Assembly: GCA_002868865.1 (NCBI GenBank)
Contig: PKUC01000080.1
Coordinates: 1 to 55,982, forward strand
Source: Desulfuromonas sp.
GTDB taxonomy: Bacteria > Desulfobacterota > Desulfuromonadia > Desulfuromonadales > Geopsychrobacteraceae
DNA length: 55,982 nucleotides
Direction of reading: 5' to 3'
Position 1 is the stretch's first letter; each line of letters begins with the position of its first letter. Position numbers and translations under genes: made by a program. Positions 7,011 to 14,149 of the stretch are shown here, in pieces. Under the pieces are notes generated by a model. The model was given only the letters and a program-made list of their open reading frames with translations. It did no database searches and was not told where the DNA came from.

Positions 7011-7805
7011 TCATCCCCCCGTCAAAACCTTGATCTCAAATTCGCCGCCGATCACCATCACCTCGGCCTCACCTTTAAACAGCGACTTCGGTAGAACCCC
7101 GCCCATAAAAAAGATCTTGGTCAGCGGAACCGACGCCTGCAGGACACGGCTGCCGAACTCCCAGGCCCGTTCAAAATCATCAGTAAAGGAATTGAGGTTG
7201 TTCAGGCGCATGATGTAATGATTCTTGCCCTGCTGCTCGATCACCTGATGCTCTTCCAGATCGTAAACCCCGCGGTAGAGGGTCAGATGTGTGCCGCCGC
7301 AATAGCGGATCGCCGCCTCGTACTGCACATATTCGTAGAGCAGATCCAGCTGCGGCAGGATGGCGCTGGTCCGTTCAGAACCCTTCATCCGGTCGACGGT
7401 ATAGCGAAAATATGCCGGTGAATGGATGTCGGTAATCTGTTCACGATGAAAAATGGGCGCGATCCCGATCCGCGATTCGACCCAGCCTTTGAGCACCGCA
7501 CCTTCGATCGAGTTGCTGTCGAACTGCCAACCGCGTAAAAAGCGCAGATAGCTGTTTTTGAGGCTGGTCCGGCTATTCTTGGTCTGCTCACGCTGCCACT
7601 GGTGCAACTGATAGCGCACATCCATAAAATCGTGAAACTGCAGCCCGCGCGCGTCCGCATCCTGCAACCTGTCCAGTCTTTCAAACAGGGGCTGCCCATT
7701 GTGCCGCACCCCCTGGATATTCAGGGGCTGCGGGTGCCGGTTATAGTGGCGCGAAGCAATCGCCCAGGGGGGAAGACTGCATCTGTTCAACTGAGTCGTG
7801 TACAT
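7011..7805 (-). CDS. draT: NAD(+)-dinitrogenase-reductase ADP-ribosyltransferase DraT
   Basis: The 264-residue enzyme transfers ADP-ribose from NAD+ to an arginine of the nitrogenase iron protein, switching nitrogenase off when ammonium is present or energy is short. The N-terminus LNRCSLPPWAIASRHYN and the following LFERLDRLQDADARGLQFHD are typical of DraT. The arginine-ADP-ribosyltransferase R-S-E signature can be read as R in LYRGVY, S in LNSFTDDFE and the E-x-E in FKGEAEVMVIGG. Length matches the family (about 260-290). It is the first gene of the minus-strand operon draT-draG-orf-macrodomain-slyD, and its target nifH is not in this window. Confidence 0.93.
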   Translation of the reverse strand: MYTTQLNRCSLPPWAIASRHYNRHPQPLNIQGVRHNGQPLFERLDRLQDADARGLQFHDFMDVRYQLHQWQREQTKNSRTSLKNSYLRFLRGWQFDSNSIEGAVLKGWVESRIGIAPIFHREQITDIHSPAYFRYTVDRMKGSERTSAILPQLDLLYEYVQYEAAIRYCGGTHLTLYRGVYDLEEHQVIEQQGKNHYIMRLNNLNSFTDDFERAWEFGSRVLQASVPLTKIFFMGGVLPKSLFKGEAEVMVIGGEFEIKVLTGG

Positions 7806-7876
7806 AGTCGCCGTTCCCTCTCTGCTTTTGGCACCAAGATCGGTGTAAAGCGCATAAAAGCAGAACAGGTTGCTTG

Positions 7877-8056
7877 TTATTTAGGCATTTTGGGCCGGCG
7901 ACGGTGACGGCGGGGGTGAGGCAGGACAATCTGCGCTTGATAAAAACCGTGATAGTGCAGCTGTTTCCGGTAAAAAAGATCACACCGGACTGCCTGGGCC
8001 TTTAACACGGGGAGTTGGGATTGCAGCAACGGTGCCAACAGCACGCCATAGAGCAA
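7877..8056 (-). CDS. Possible small membrane or exported protein without a convincing start
   Basis: The 287-base gap between draT and hxlR holds a minus-strand frame in phase with hxlR that continues after its stop. It encodes a hydrophobic stretch (SLLAAVLLYGVLLAPLLQS), then a polar region with one Cys and several aromatic/His residues, and a very basic tail (HPRRHRRRPKMPK) ending at TAA 7879-7877. No ATG or GTG lies before the hydrophobic segment; the only usable codon, TTG at 8056, would cut into it and lacks a Shine-Dalgarno. It may be a decayed gene, an extension exposed by a new stop, or chance. I recognise no family. Confidence 0.25.
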   Translation of the reverse strand: MLYGVLLAPLLQSQLPVLKAQAVRCDLFYRKQLHYHGFYQAQIVLPHPRRHRRRPKMPK

Positions 8057-8092
8057 GACAGCTGCCAGCAGGGAAAGACCGGGGAGAATCGG

Positions 8093-8437
8093 CTACACGA
8101 CCTTGACCTCATCAACCATCTGTTTTTTCTGATAAACTTTTCCCCAGGCACACATCTGTTCCAGAATCGGAATCACCGTCTGTCCCAGTTCGGTCAGGGA
8201 ATATTCCACCCGCGGCGGCACTTCGGCATAGACCTGACGGTGTACCAGGCCGTCCTGCTCCAGCTCGCGCAGCTGCTGGGTTTGCATCTTCTGGGTGATG
8301 GTTCCGAGGCGACGCTGCAGTTGACTGAAGCGCAGCGTCTTGACCCGCAGATGCCAGAGGATGAGAGATTTCCACTTGCCGCCAATCACCTCCAGGGTTA
8401 TGGCGACGGTACATGTGTAAGGCTGCTGTTCACTCAT
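8093..8437 (-). CDS. HxlR-family winged-helix transcriptional regulator
   Basis: The 114-residue protein has the HxlR signature: an N-terminal Cys (C9), the core TLEVIGGKWKSLILWHL, the recognition region LRFSQLQRRLGTITQKMQTQQLRELEQDGLV and the wing VPPRVEYSLTELGQTVIPILEQM. Relatives such as YodB and HypR sense electrophiles or quinones through that conserved cysteine and control adjacent reductases. The ATG at 8437 has GGAGAGG upstream. It is divergent from the AcuI-type reductase across a 141-base region that contains a candidate operator, so it probably regulates that gene and itself. Confidence 0.92.
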   Translation of the reverse strand: MSEQQPYTCTVAITLEVIGGKWKSLILWHLRVKTLRFSQLQRRLGTITQKMQTQQLRELEQDGLVHRQVYAEVPPRVEYSLTELGQTVIPILEQMCAWGKVYQKKQMVDEVKVV

Positions 8438-8492
8438 AAAACCTCTCCATACAGCAAAGGTATCCTTTTAGGAACTAAAGCACAAAAAAGTC

Positions 8493-8516
8493 GGTACTTG
8501 ATTTTAAAGTGGGTAC
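8493..8516. promoter_or_regulatory. Candidate HxlR operator
   Basis: Two GTAC half-sites (8494-8497 and 8513-8516) flank the AT-rich centre GATTTTAAAG in the divergent hxlR/acuI intergenic region, forming an imperfect inverted repeat of the kind HxlR proteins bind. It lies about 62 bases upstream of the reductase start. A looser GGTATCC/GGAACT element lies at about 8459-8475. Confidence 0.4.
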
Positions 8517-8578
8517 ATGACCTATAGTAAGTTCAGCCTCAGAAAAAAACAAGATCGACAACCATAAGGAGAACGCTC

Positions 8579-9577
8579 ATGTCGCAGGATTTCAAAGCCC
8601 TTCAGGTTCACCAGGTCGAAAAAAAGGTCTTCAAGCGCGAGATCGTCACCCGCAGCCTGGACGATCTAGATCCCGGCGAACTGCTGGTCAAGGTGCACTA
8701 CTCATCGCTCAACTTCAAAGACGCCCTCTCCGCCACCGGCAATCCTGGTGTCACCCGCAATTTTCCCCACACCCCGGGGATCGATGCTGCAGGCGAAGTG
8801 GTATCCTGCTCTGACGGCAGCTTTCAACCTGGCGATAAAGTCATCGTCACGAGCTACGATCTGGGCATGGAGACCGACGGCGGTTTCGGGCAGATGATCC
8901 GCGTACCGAGCAAATGGGCCGTCGCCCTTCCCGACGGTTTGACCCTGAAGGAAAGCATGATGCTCGGTACCGCAGGGCTGACCGCGGCATTGTCGATTCA
9001 AGAGCTGGTGATCGGCGGGGTCAAGCCTCAGGATGGTCCGATCCTTGTCACGGGAGCGACCGGCGGCGTCGGCAGTCTTGCGGTTGCCATGCTGGCCAAG
9101 GCCGGCTACCAGGTCACCGCCGTCACCGGCAAGATGGATCAAGCAGACTATCTCAAAGACCTGGGTGCCACCGATGTCATCGAACGCGCCACCGCCCTCG
9201 AAGGGAGCGAACGACCGATGATGAAAACCCTGTGGGCGGGCGTGGTCGACTGCGTCGGCGGCGAGATGCTGGCAGCCGCGCTTAAATCGACCAGATACGG
9301 CGGCGTGGTCACCTGCTGCGGACTGGTCGGCTCTATCGATATCCCGGTCAACGTCTTCCCTTTCATCCTGCGCGGAGTGCGCCTGATCGGCATCGATTCG
9401 GTCGAAATGGCGATGGACAAACGATTAGCAGTCTGGCAGCGGATGTCCAGCGAATGGAAACTCGACACTATGAACGAGATGGTCGATGAAATCGGTCTTG
9501 ACGGTCTGGAGGAGAAGATTCAGGGGATGCTCAAAGCACAGCTGAAGCGGAAGGTGCTGGTCAACCTGCAGGACTGA
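8579..9577 (+). CDS. acuI: YhdH/YhfP-family quinone oxidoreductase (AcuI, acrylyl-CoA reductase-like)
   Basis: This 332-residue zinc-independent medium-chain dehydrogenase/reductase is expected to reduce a conjugated double bond (acryloyl-CoA in AcuI) with NADPH. The N-terminal substrate domain includes VHYSSLNFKDALSATG and HTPGIDAAGEV; the Rossmann motif VTGATGGVGSLAVAMLAKAGY is followed by TGKMDQADYLKDLGA, as in AcuI. The Ser/Thr after the Rossmann strand and the absence of zinc-binding Cys fit the family. The start has AAGGAG at good spacing. It is preceded by a divergent HxlR regulator, which suggests induction by reactive electrophiles such as acrylate or quinones. Confidence 0.9.
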   Translation: MSQDFKALQVHQVEKKVFKREIVTRSLDDLDPGELLVKVHYSSLNFKDALSATGNPGVTRNFPHTPGIDAAGEVVSCSDGSFQPGDKVIVTSYDLGMETDGGFGQMIRVPSKWAVALPDGLTLKESMMLGTAGLTAALSIQELVIGGVKPQDGPILVTGATGGVGSLAVAMLAKAGYQVTAVTGKMDQADYLKDLGATDVIERATALEGSERPMMKTLWAGVVDCVGGEMLAAALKSTRYGGVVTCCGLVGSIDIPVNVFPFILRGVRLIGIDSVEMAMDKRLAVWQRMSSEWKLDTMNEMVDEIGLDGLEEKIQGMLKAQLKRKVLVNLQD

Positions 9578-9675
9578 TCAGCTCACCGCACAGAACCTTT
9601 CAACATCGACCCACCATGATTTCAAGCGGTGGCCAGAAAAAGGCTTGATAATTTGGTTTAAGCAGATCAACAATG

Positions 9676-9704
9676 GGGCACCTTCCCTGTCATGGAAGGT
9701 GCCC
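9676..9704 (+). terminator. Hairpin downstream of acuI, probable terminator
   Basis: A perfect 11-bp stem (GGGCACCTTCC with GGAAGGTGCCC) encloses a 7-base loop and is followed by ATAACTTT. The weak T-run makes termination less certain, but no other structure is seen in the 162-base gap before the MarR gene. Confidence 0.5.
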
Positions 9705-9739
9705 ATAACTTTATCTGAACCCTGTCAGGACAAACATCA

Positions 9740-10267
9740 ATGGAGCCATCGCAAGACAAAACCCTCGCCCAGGACCCCCAAGTTCCCAAGGGCTGCTACG
9801 ATCTACGGATCATCCAGGCCTTAAGGCGAATCATCCGGGCCGTCGATATCCATTCCCATAAACTGGCCAGTCAACACAACATCACCGGACCGCAACTCGC
9901 CTGCCTGTTGACCATCGCCGAAGAAGCTCCCTTAACGAGCAGCAATCTCGCTAAAAAAGTCTATCTCAGCCCCAGCACCGTTGTCGGCATCATCGACCGC
10001 CTTGAAGAAAAGGGGTGGGTCGAGCGCAAGCGCGACACAAAAGACAGGCGTCAGGTCCATATTTCCACTACCCCCCTGGGAACACAGCTCATCTCCGATG
10101 CGCCGTCGTTGCTGCAGGAAACTCTGGCCAATGCGCTGGTCAAGCTTCCAGAAATCGAACAGGTCTCGATTACCATGGCCCTCGAAAAACTGGTTGATCT
10201 CATGGAGGCCCGAGACATCGGCGCAGCCCCCTTGCTGGAAACCGGATCCATCTCCTCCGACAAGTAA
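9740..10267 (+). CDS. MarR-family transcriptional regulator
   Basis: The 175-residue winged-helix regulator has an N-terminal dimerisation helix, helix-turn-helix with LTSSNLAKKVYLSPSTVVGIID as recognition region, and the family wing RKRDTKDRRQVHISTTPLG. MarR proteins act as dimers on palindromic sites and are usually released by small ligands. It is followed by its own terminator, then by a 14-bp perfect palindrome and the KamA gene, so control of the aminomutase pair is likely; the ligand is unknown. About 20 extra C-terminal residues are low in complexity. Confidence 0.92.
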   Translation: MEPSQDKTLAQDPQVPKGCYDLRIIQALRRIIRAVDIHSHKLASQHNITGPQLACLLTIAEEAPLTSSNLAKKVYLSPSTVVGIIDRLEEKGWVERKRDTKDRRQVHISTTPLGTQLISDAPSLLQETLANALVKLPEIEQVSITMALEKLVDLMEARDIGAAPLLETGSISSDK

Positions 10268-10290
10268 TCCCCCGCCATAAAGCCCCCCTT

Positions 10291-10322
10291 CGGTCGCTAC
10301 CTTGACAGCGACCGTTTTTTTT
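10291..10322 (+). terminator. Intrinsic terminator of the MarR gene
   Basis: An 8-bp stem (CGGTCGCT paired with AGCGACCG) with an 8-base loop is followed by a run of eight T residues. It begins 23 bases after the MarR stop codon. Confidence 0.85.
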
Positions 10323-10331
10323 ACTAGCATT

Positions 10332-10345
10332 ATTCGTATACGAAT
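10332..10345. promoter_or_regulatory. 14-bp perfect palindrome, candidate MarR operator
   Basis: ATTCGTATACGAAT is a perfect palindrome lying right after the MarR terminator and 150 bases upstream of the first KamA start. Its size and symmetry fit MarR-type operators. I find no second copy in the MarR gene's own upstream region. A weak TTGTCT (10364-10369)/TAACAA (10387-10392) promoter with a 17-base spacer lies just downstream. Confidence 0.45.
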
Positions 10346-10494
10346 TATTTGAAGTTAAATCTTTTGTCTGCTTTTTTTTCGTGGTCTAACAACAGAAGGG
10401 CGGATAATTCACCAACAATCCATCACTGAAGAGCCTATCCATCCAACCCGCGCTACCCCGATAACTGTCGATAAACGCCCCCAAAGAGGATGTT

Positions 10495-11595
10495 GTGACC
10501 ACCGCAAACCAAACTCAGCCCCTATCCGACTGGAAAACCCAGCTGCAAAACTTTGTCAACAGCATTGAGCGCCTGGAACAGTACGTGACCCTGACCGATG
10601 AGGAGCGGGCCGTACTCGCCGCCAACACAACCACCTGGGGGACAACGCCTTACTTTGCGTCCATGATGGATGCCGACGACCCCAACTGCCCGATCCGCAA
10701 ACAGGTCATCCCCTCCCGGCTCGAAAAGCTGAACACCTACGGGATGACGGACTATCTGCTCTGGAAAGAAAATCGCGCCACCGAAGAAGTCAGGCCAGAC
10801 AGTATCGCCCGGCAATACCGGGATCGAATCGCCTTTACGGTCACCCAAACCTGCGGAATCTACTGCCGACACTGCTTCCGCAAAGAATTGGTCGTCGACG
10901 GCGCCCTTTCCCTCGACTTCAATGTCGATGAAGGGCTGAAATGGCTGGCCGAACACCCCGAAGTCCGCGACGTTTTAATCACCGGCGGCGATCCGTTTTT
11001 GCTGGCGGACGAACAACTGGACTACCTGATCCGCAAACTGCGCGAACTTTCACACGTTGAAATGATCCGCTTCGGAACCCGCACGCCGATTGTGCTGCCG
11101 CAACGCATCGACAGCGGGCTGAAGAAGGTCCTCGGCGGCTACCACAAAGTACCGATCTGGATCAACACCCAGTGTAACCATCCCAGCGAAATCACCGAAA
11201 AGACTGCAAAGGCCGTATTCGATCTGCTCAGCTGCGGAGTCAACGTCGGCAATCAAGCAGTGCTGCTCAAGGGCATTAACGACAATGTTCCGACCTTTCG
11301 CACCCTACATCAAAAGCTGATTTCGGTCCGCATCAAGCCCTACTACGTCTTTTATTGCGAAGCCGCTCCCGGCATTGACCACTTCCGAACCCCGGTCGAA
11401 AAAGGCGCCGAACTGATCCGAGATGCCCTGCGGGGTCACACCACCGGCCTCGCCCAGCCGATGCACGTCGTTGCTACCAACATCGGCAAAATTCCGCTGA
11501 TGCCCGATTACTACATCGTCGACAAGGACGAAAACAACTATCGACTGCGCAACCACAAGGGACAGCTGACAACGATTCCAAACGTCCCCGGTTGA
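10495..11595 (+). CDS. KamA-family radical SAM aminomutase (lysine/glutamate 2,3-aminomutase-like), first copy
   Basis: The 366-residue enzyme has the radical SAM cluster motif CGIYCRHC (Cx3Cx2C), the SAM-binding GGDPF, and the PLP-binding lysine in a xxIGK motif near the C-terminus, matching lysine 2,3-aminomutase, which moves an amino group from C2 to C3. The arginine after the third cysteine (CFRK), which holds the substrate carboxylate in the family, is kept. The two aspartates that hold lysine's epsilon-amino group in the clostridial enzyme appear replaced (CEAAPG where VCDLS is expected; Ala in the VVATNIGK segment), so the substrate may not be lysine. The GTG start at 10495 has GAGGA upstream. 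A MarR gene precedes it. Confidence 0.85.
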   Translation: MTTANQTQPLSDWKTQLQNFVNSIERLEQYVTLTDEERAVLAANTTTWGTTPYFASMMDADDPNCPIRKQVIPSRLEKLNTYGMTDYLLWKENRATEEVRPDSIARQYRDRIAFTVTQTCGIYCRHCFRKELVVDGALSLDFNVDEGLKWLAEHPEVRDVLITGGDPFLLADEQLDYLIRKLRELSHVEMIRFGTRTPIVLPQRIDSGLKKVLGGYHKVPIWINTQCNHPSEITEKTAKAVFDLLSCGVNVGNQAVLLKGINDNVPTFRTLHQKLISVRIKPYYVFYCEAAPGIDHFRTPVEKGAELIRDALRGHTTGLAQPMHVVATNIGKIPLMPDYYIVDKDENNYRLRNHKGQLTTIPNVPG

Positions 11596-11606
11596 GGCCC
11601 CTTCCG

Positions 11607-11678
11607 TTGACGACAACCCTGGTCTGGATCGGTGCTCTGATTCTTGCCGTTACCCTTTTTTTCACTCTAACCCCCTAA
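11607..11678 (+). CDS. 23-codon hydrophobic micro-ORF between the two KamA genes
   Basis: The TTG at 11607 opens a 23-residue frame ending at TAA 11676-11678. The peptide is one transmembrane segment (TTTLVWIGALILAVTLFFTL). GAGG, overlapping the stop of the preceding gene (11594-11597), could serve as ribosome site at nine bases' distance. The stop is only six bases before the ATG of the second aminomutase gene, which has no Shine-Dalgarno of its own, so this frame may act as a translational coupler, a membrane peptide, or both. No homologue is recognised. Confidence 0.35.
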   Translation: MTTTLVWIGALILAVTLFFTLTP

Positions 11679-11684
11679 AAAACG

Positions 11685-12863
11685 ATGAATACAATCACCC
11701 CCATTCGATCTAGACAAGACAGTAACTGGATAAATAACGACTGGCAGCAAGAGCTGAAAAACAACATTACCAACATCGATCAGCTCAAAGAGGTGATCGA
11801 TCTGGCTCCAGACGAGGAAAACCAGCTGCGCAAGGTCGTCCGCGCCCACCCGATGAATATTCCGCGCTACTATCTCAACCTGGTCGATCGCGACGACCCG
11901 CACGACCCGATCCGCAAGCTGTGCGTTCCGCAAAGAGACGAGCTGATTCGGGCTGGATCGATGGGAGAGACCACAAAAGACCCCTACGGCGACGACAAGC
12001 ACAACAAGGGCAACGGGGTGCTGCATAAATATTCCTACACCGCCCTGATTGTCGCCACCGAGTATTGCGCCATGTACTGTCGGCACTGTTTTCGGAAACG
12101 GATGGTAGGGCTATCAACCGACCAGACGGTCGAAAACTTCCAGAATGCCGCACAATATGTTGCCGACAACCCGCAGATCAGCAACGTGGTCATCTCCGGT
12201 GGCGATCCTTTTCTGCTACCGACCAAAAGCCTCAAAGAGATGCTCGACACGCTGAAAGAGATTCCGCATCTCAATTACGTACGCATCGGCTCCCGTGCGC
12301 CGGTGGTCTACCCCACCCGGTTTTTCGACAACGAACTGATCGAAATGCTCCGTGAGTTTGGTCAACAAAAAGCTCTCTTTGTTCCGACCCACTTCAATCA
12401 CCCCAATGAGCTGACTGCCACAGCCGGTGAGGCCGCCCTGCGCCTCTGTCGGGCCGGCGTCACCCTCAATAACCAGGCGGTTCTGCTGCGCGGGGTCAAC
12501 GACCAGACGGAAACCCTGGTCGAACTGATGAACGGACTGCTGAAAATCGGCGTCAGCCCCTACTATCTCTACCAGTGCATGCCGGTCGAACGTGTCCGGC
12601 ACCACTTTCAGGTTCCTTTAAAAGACGGGGTTAAAATCGTCGACGACGCCCGCCGAAAACTTGACGGCTACGCCAAACGCTTCAAGTTCATCATGGGTCA
12701 CGACATCGGCAAGCTCGAAATCTGCGGGCAGATCGACAACAAGTTGATCCTCAAGCAACTCCACGCACGCCCCGGTCACGAACAGGAATCATCACGAATG
12801 CTGATTCACCAACTCAAAGACGGTGCCGGCTGGCTCGACGATCTGCCGGAGGTTGAGTTGTAA
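11685..12863 (+). CDS. KamA-family radical SAM aminomutase-like protein, second copy
   Basis: The 392-residue protein is a diverged paralogue of the preceding gene. It keeps CAMYCRHCFRK (Cx3Cx2C cluster and carboxylate-binding Arg), SGGDPF, and the FIMGHDIGK segment bearing the presumed PLP lysine. At the lysine epsilon-amino sites it differs from both classical lysine 2,3-aminomutase and the first copy (YQCMPV; GHDIGK). The C-terminal ~40 residues (KQLHARPGHEQESSRMLIHQ and beyond) replace the family's usual end. It may be a glutamate- or other amino-acid 2,3-aminomutase; beta-amino acids serve as osmolytes in some anaerobes. No beta-lysine acetyltransferase gene is nearby. No clear Shine-Dalgarno precedes the ATG at 11685. 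Confidence 0.8.
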   Translation: MNTITPIRSRQDSNWINNDWQQELKNNITNIDQLKEVIDLAPDEENQLRKVVRAHPMNIPRYYLNLVDRDDPHDPIRKLCVPQRDELIRAGSMGETTKDPYGDDKHNKGNGVLHKYSYTALIVATEYCAMYCRHCFRKRMVGLSTDQTVENFQNAAQYVADNPQISNVVISGGDPFLLPTKSLKEMLDTLKEIPHLNYVRIGSRAPVVYPTRFFDNELIEMLREFGQQKALFVPTHFNHPNELTATAGEAALRLCRAGVTLNNQAVLLRGVNDQTETLVELMNGLLKIGVSPYYLYQCMPVERVRHHFQVPLKDGVKIVDDARRKLDGYAKRFKFIMGHDIGKLEICGQIDNKLILKQLHARPGHEQESSRMLIHQLKDGAGWLDDLPEVEL

Positions 12864-13020
12864 GCGAACCTGAAAACAGCCCGGCGATCCGATCACATCG
12901 TTTTTTCAAACAAAGGATCGAAGCTAACCATTGACAAAAACACGCAAAAAGCCTTAGATGTGCCAAATCGTTTCTGAGAAGGGAAGCAATGGAAAGGGAC
13001 AAACAATCCGATAACGTAGA

Positions 13021-13060
13021 AAGCCGCTGAACCAGCCATGAGCCGGACAGCGGCTTTTTC
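13021..13060 (+). terminator. Intrinsic terminator closing the aminomutase operon
   Basis: The arms AAGCCGCTG (13021-13029) and CAGCGGCTT (13048-13056) are followed by TTTTC. It is the only strong structure in the 282-base gap 12864-13145, and base composition changes from GC-rich to AT-rich shortly after it, so it also marks the left edge of the glycan island. Confidence 0.8.
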
Positions 13061-13145
13061 TGTTCTGGAAGAAGCTACGCTATCGAACAGGAACGACGCA
13101 GCCACAACGATATATACCTACATCTTGAACGTTGGAAATAAGCCA

Positions 13146-14117
13146 ATGCAGTTGGATACTAAAGAAGTAAAATACCCTAATTTTTTTATAATTGGCATGC
13201 CGAGAAGTGGCACAAAACTACTGAGAGAATTGTTAAATAATCATTCAGAAATTTTTATTCCTGAAGTTGAAACCCTATTTATTCCAAAGCTCTTAAAAAA
13301 GTTTGGCGGCTTGATTTTAACAAAAAAAAATATTCGCAGTGCGATAATTGAGATTAAAAAATCACTGTTTTTTATGAATTATACGAAGAAGAATACTTTC
13401 GATTTAAAAAAACTAAACACAAATAATATTAACATTGTAAATCTTATAAATACTTTCTATGTTGAATTAGCAGTGCAAAAAAATATAGCTCCAAAAATTA
13501 TTGGTGACAAATCGCCAAACTACATAAATAACATTCCATTAATTAGTAGCTATTTTCCTGAATCAAAGTTTATTCACATAGTAAGAGACCCCAGAGACTA
13601 TGCCCTATCGGTCAAAAAAACGTGGAATAAAAGCTTGCTGAGATCAATATTCAAGTGGAGCAAAGGAATTAATGCGTTTCAGAAAGCATTTTTAGAAAAT
13701 AAAGAGAATATGGTAGAGATAAGATATGAAGACCTGATTGAAAATCCTCGCTCTGAAATTATCAAGTGTATCAAATTACTTGATTTGAAATATGAAGAAG
13801 GCATGGATCAACTTTTTTACTCTAATGAAAAGCTTGGCGACGCTAAAACAACAAAAATTGACTTCAAAAACAAACAAAAGTACTCATCAGCAATGAGTAC
13901 AAATGAAATAAAAAAAATTGAAAACTACACCATAGAATTCCTTAAAACATATGGGTATCCATACAGCACGAAAAGAAAAAAAAATAAAAAAACCCCTGCC
14001 GTTCAAAACGTAATATTAAAAATCCACGATGCTAAGAGTTTGATTTTTTTTAAAGTCAAAGAAAATGGATTTTTTTCTGGGGTAAAAAAAGTACTAAAAG
14101 CGCATAAAGCTCATTAA
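13146..14117 (+). CDS. Sulfotransferase, first of two in the glycan island
   Basis: This 323-residue protein is of the PAPS-dependent sulfotransferase type. The 5'-phosphosulfate loop is FFIIGMPRSGTKLLRELLNN near the N-terminus and the 3'-phosphate-binding segment is FIHIVRDPRDYALSV. It is expected to transfer sulfate from PAPS to a hydroxyl, probably of a sugar. The start at 13146 (MQLDTKEV) is chosen because an upstream in-frame ATG lies inside the terminator region and gives a compositionally foreign N-terminus; GGAA is a weak ribosome site. Codon use is strongly AT-biased, unlike the flanks. The C-terminal ~50 residues are very lysine-rich. Confidence 0.85.
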   Translation: MQLDTKEVKYPNFFIIGMPRSGTKLLRELLNNHSEIFIPEVETLFIPKLLKKFGGLILTKKNIRSAIIEIKKSLFFMNYTKKNTFDLKKLNTNNINIVNLINTFYVELAVQKNIAPKIIGDKSPNYINNIPLISSYFPESKFIHIVRDPRDYALSVKKTWNKSLLRSIFKWSKGINAFQKAFLENKENMVEIRYEDLIENPRSEIIKCIKLLDLKYEEGMDQLFYSNEKLGDAKTTKIDFKNKQKYSSAMSTNEIKKIENYTIEFLKTYGYPYSTKRKKNKKTPAVQNVILKIHDAKSLIFFKVKENGFFSGVKKVLKAHKAH

Positions 14118-14149
14118 AATAAGTTCTTTCTGCAAACTATCCAGAAGCT

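Noticed and set aside
13038-13145. Upstream extension of the first sulfotransferase
   Set aside because: It starts inside the aminomutase terminator, has GC-rich codons unlike the gene, and precedes the conserved N-terminus.
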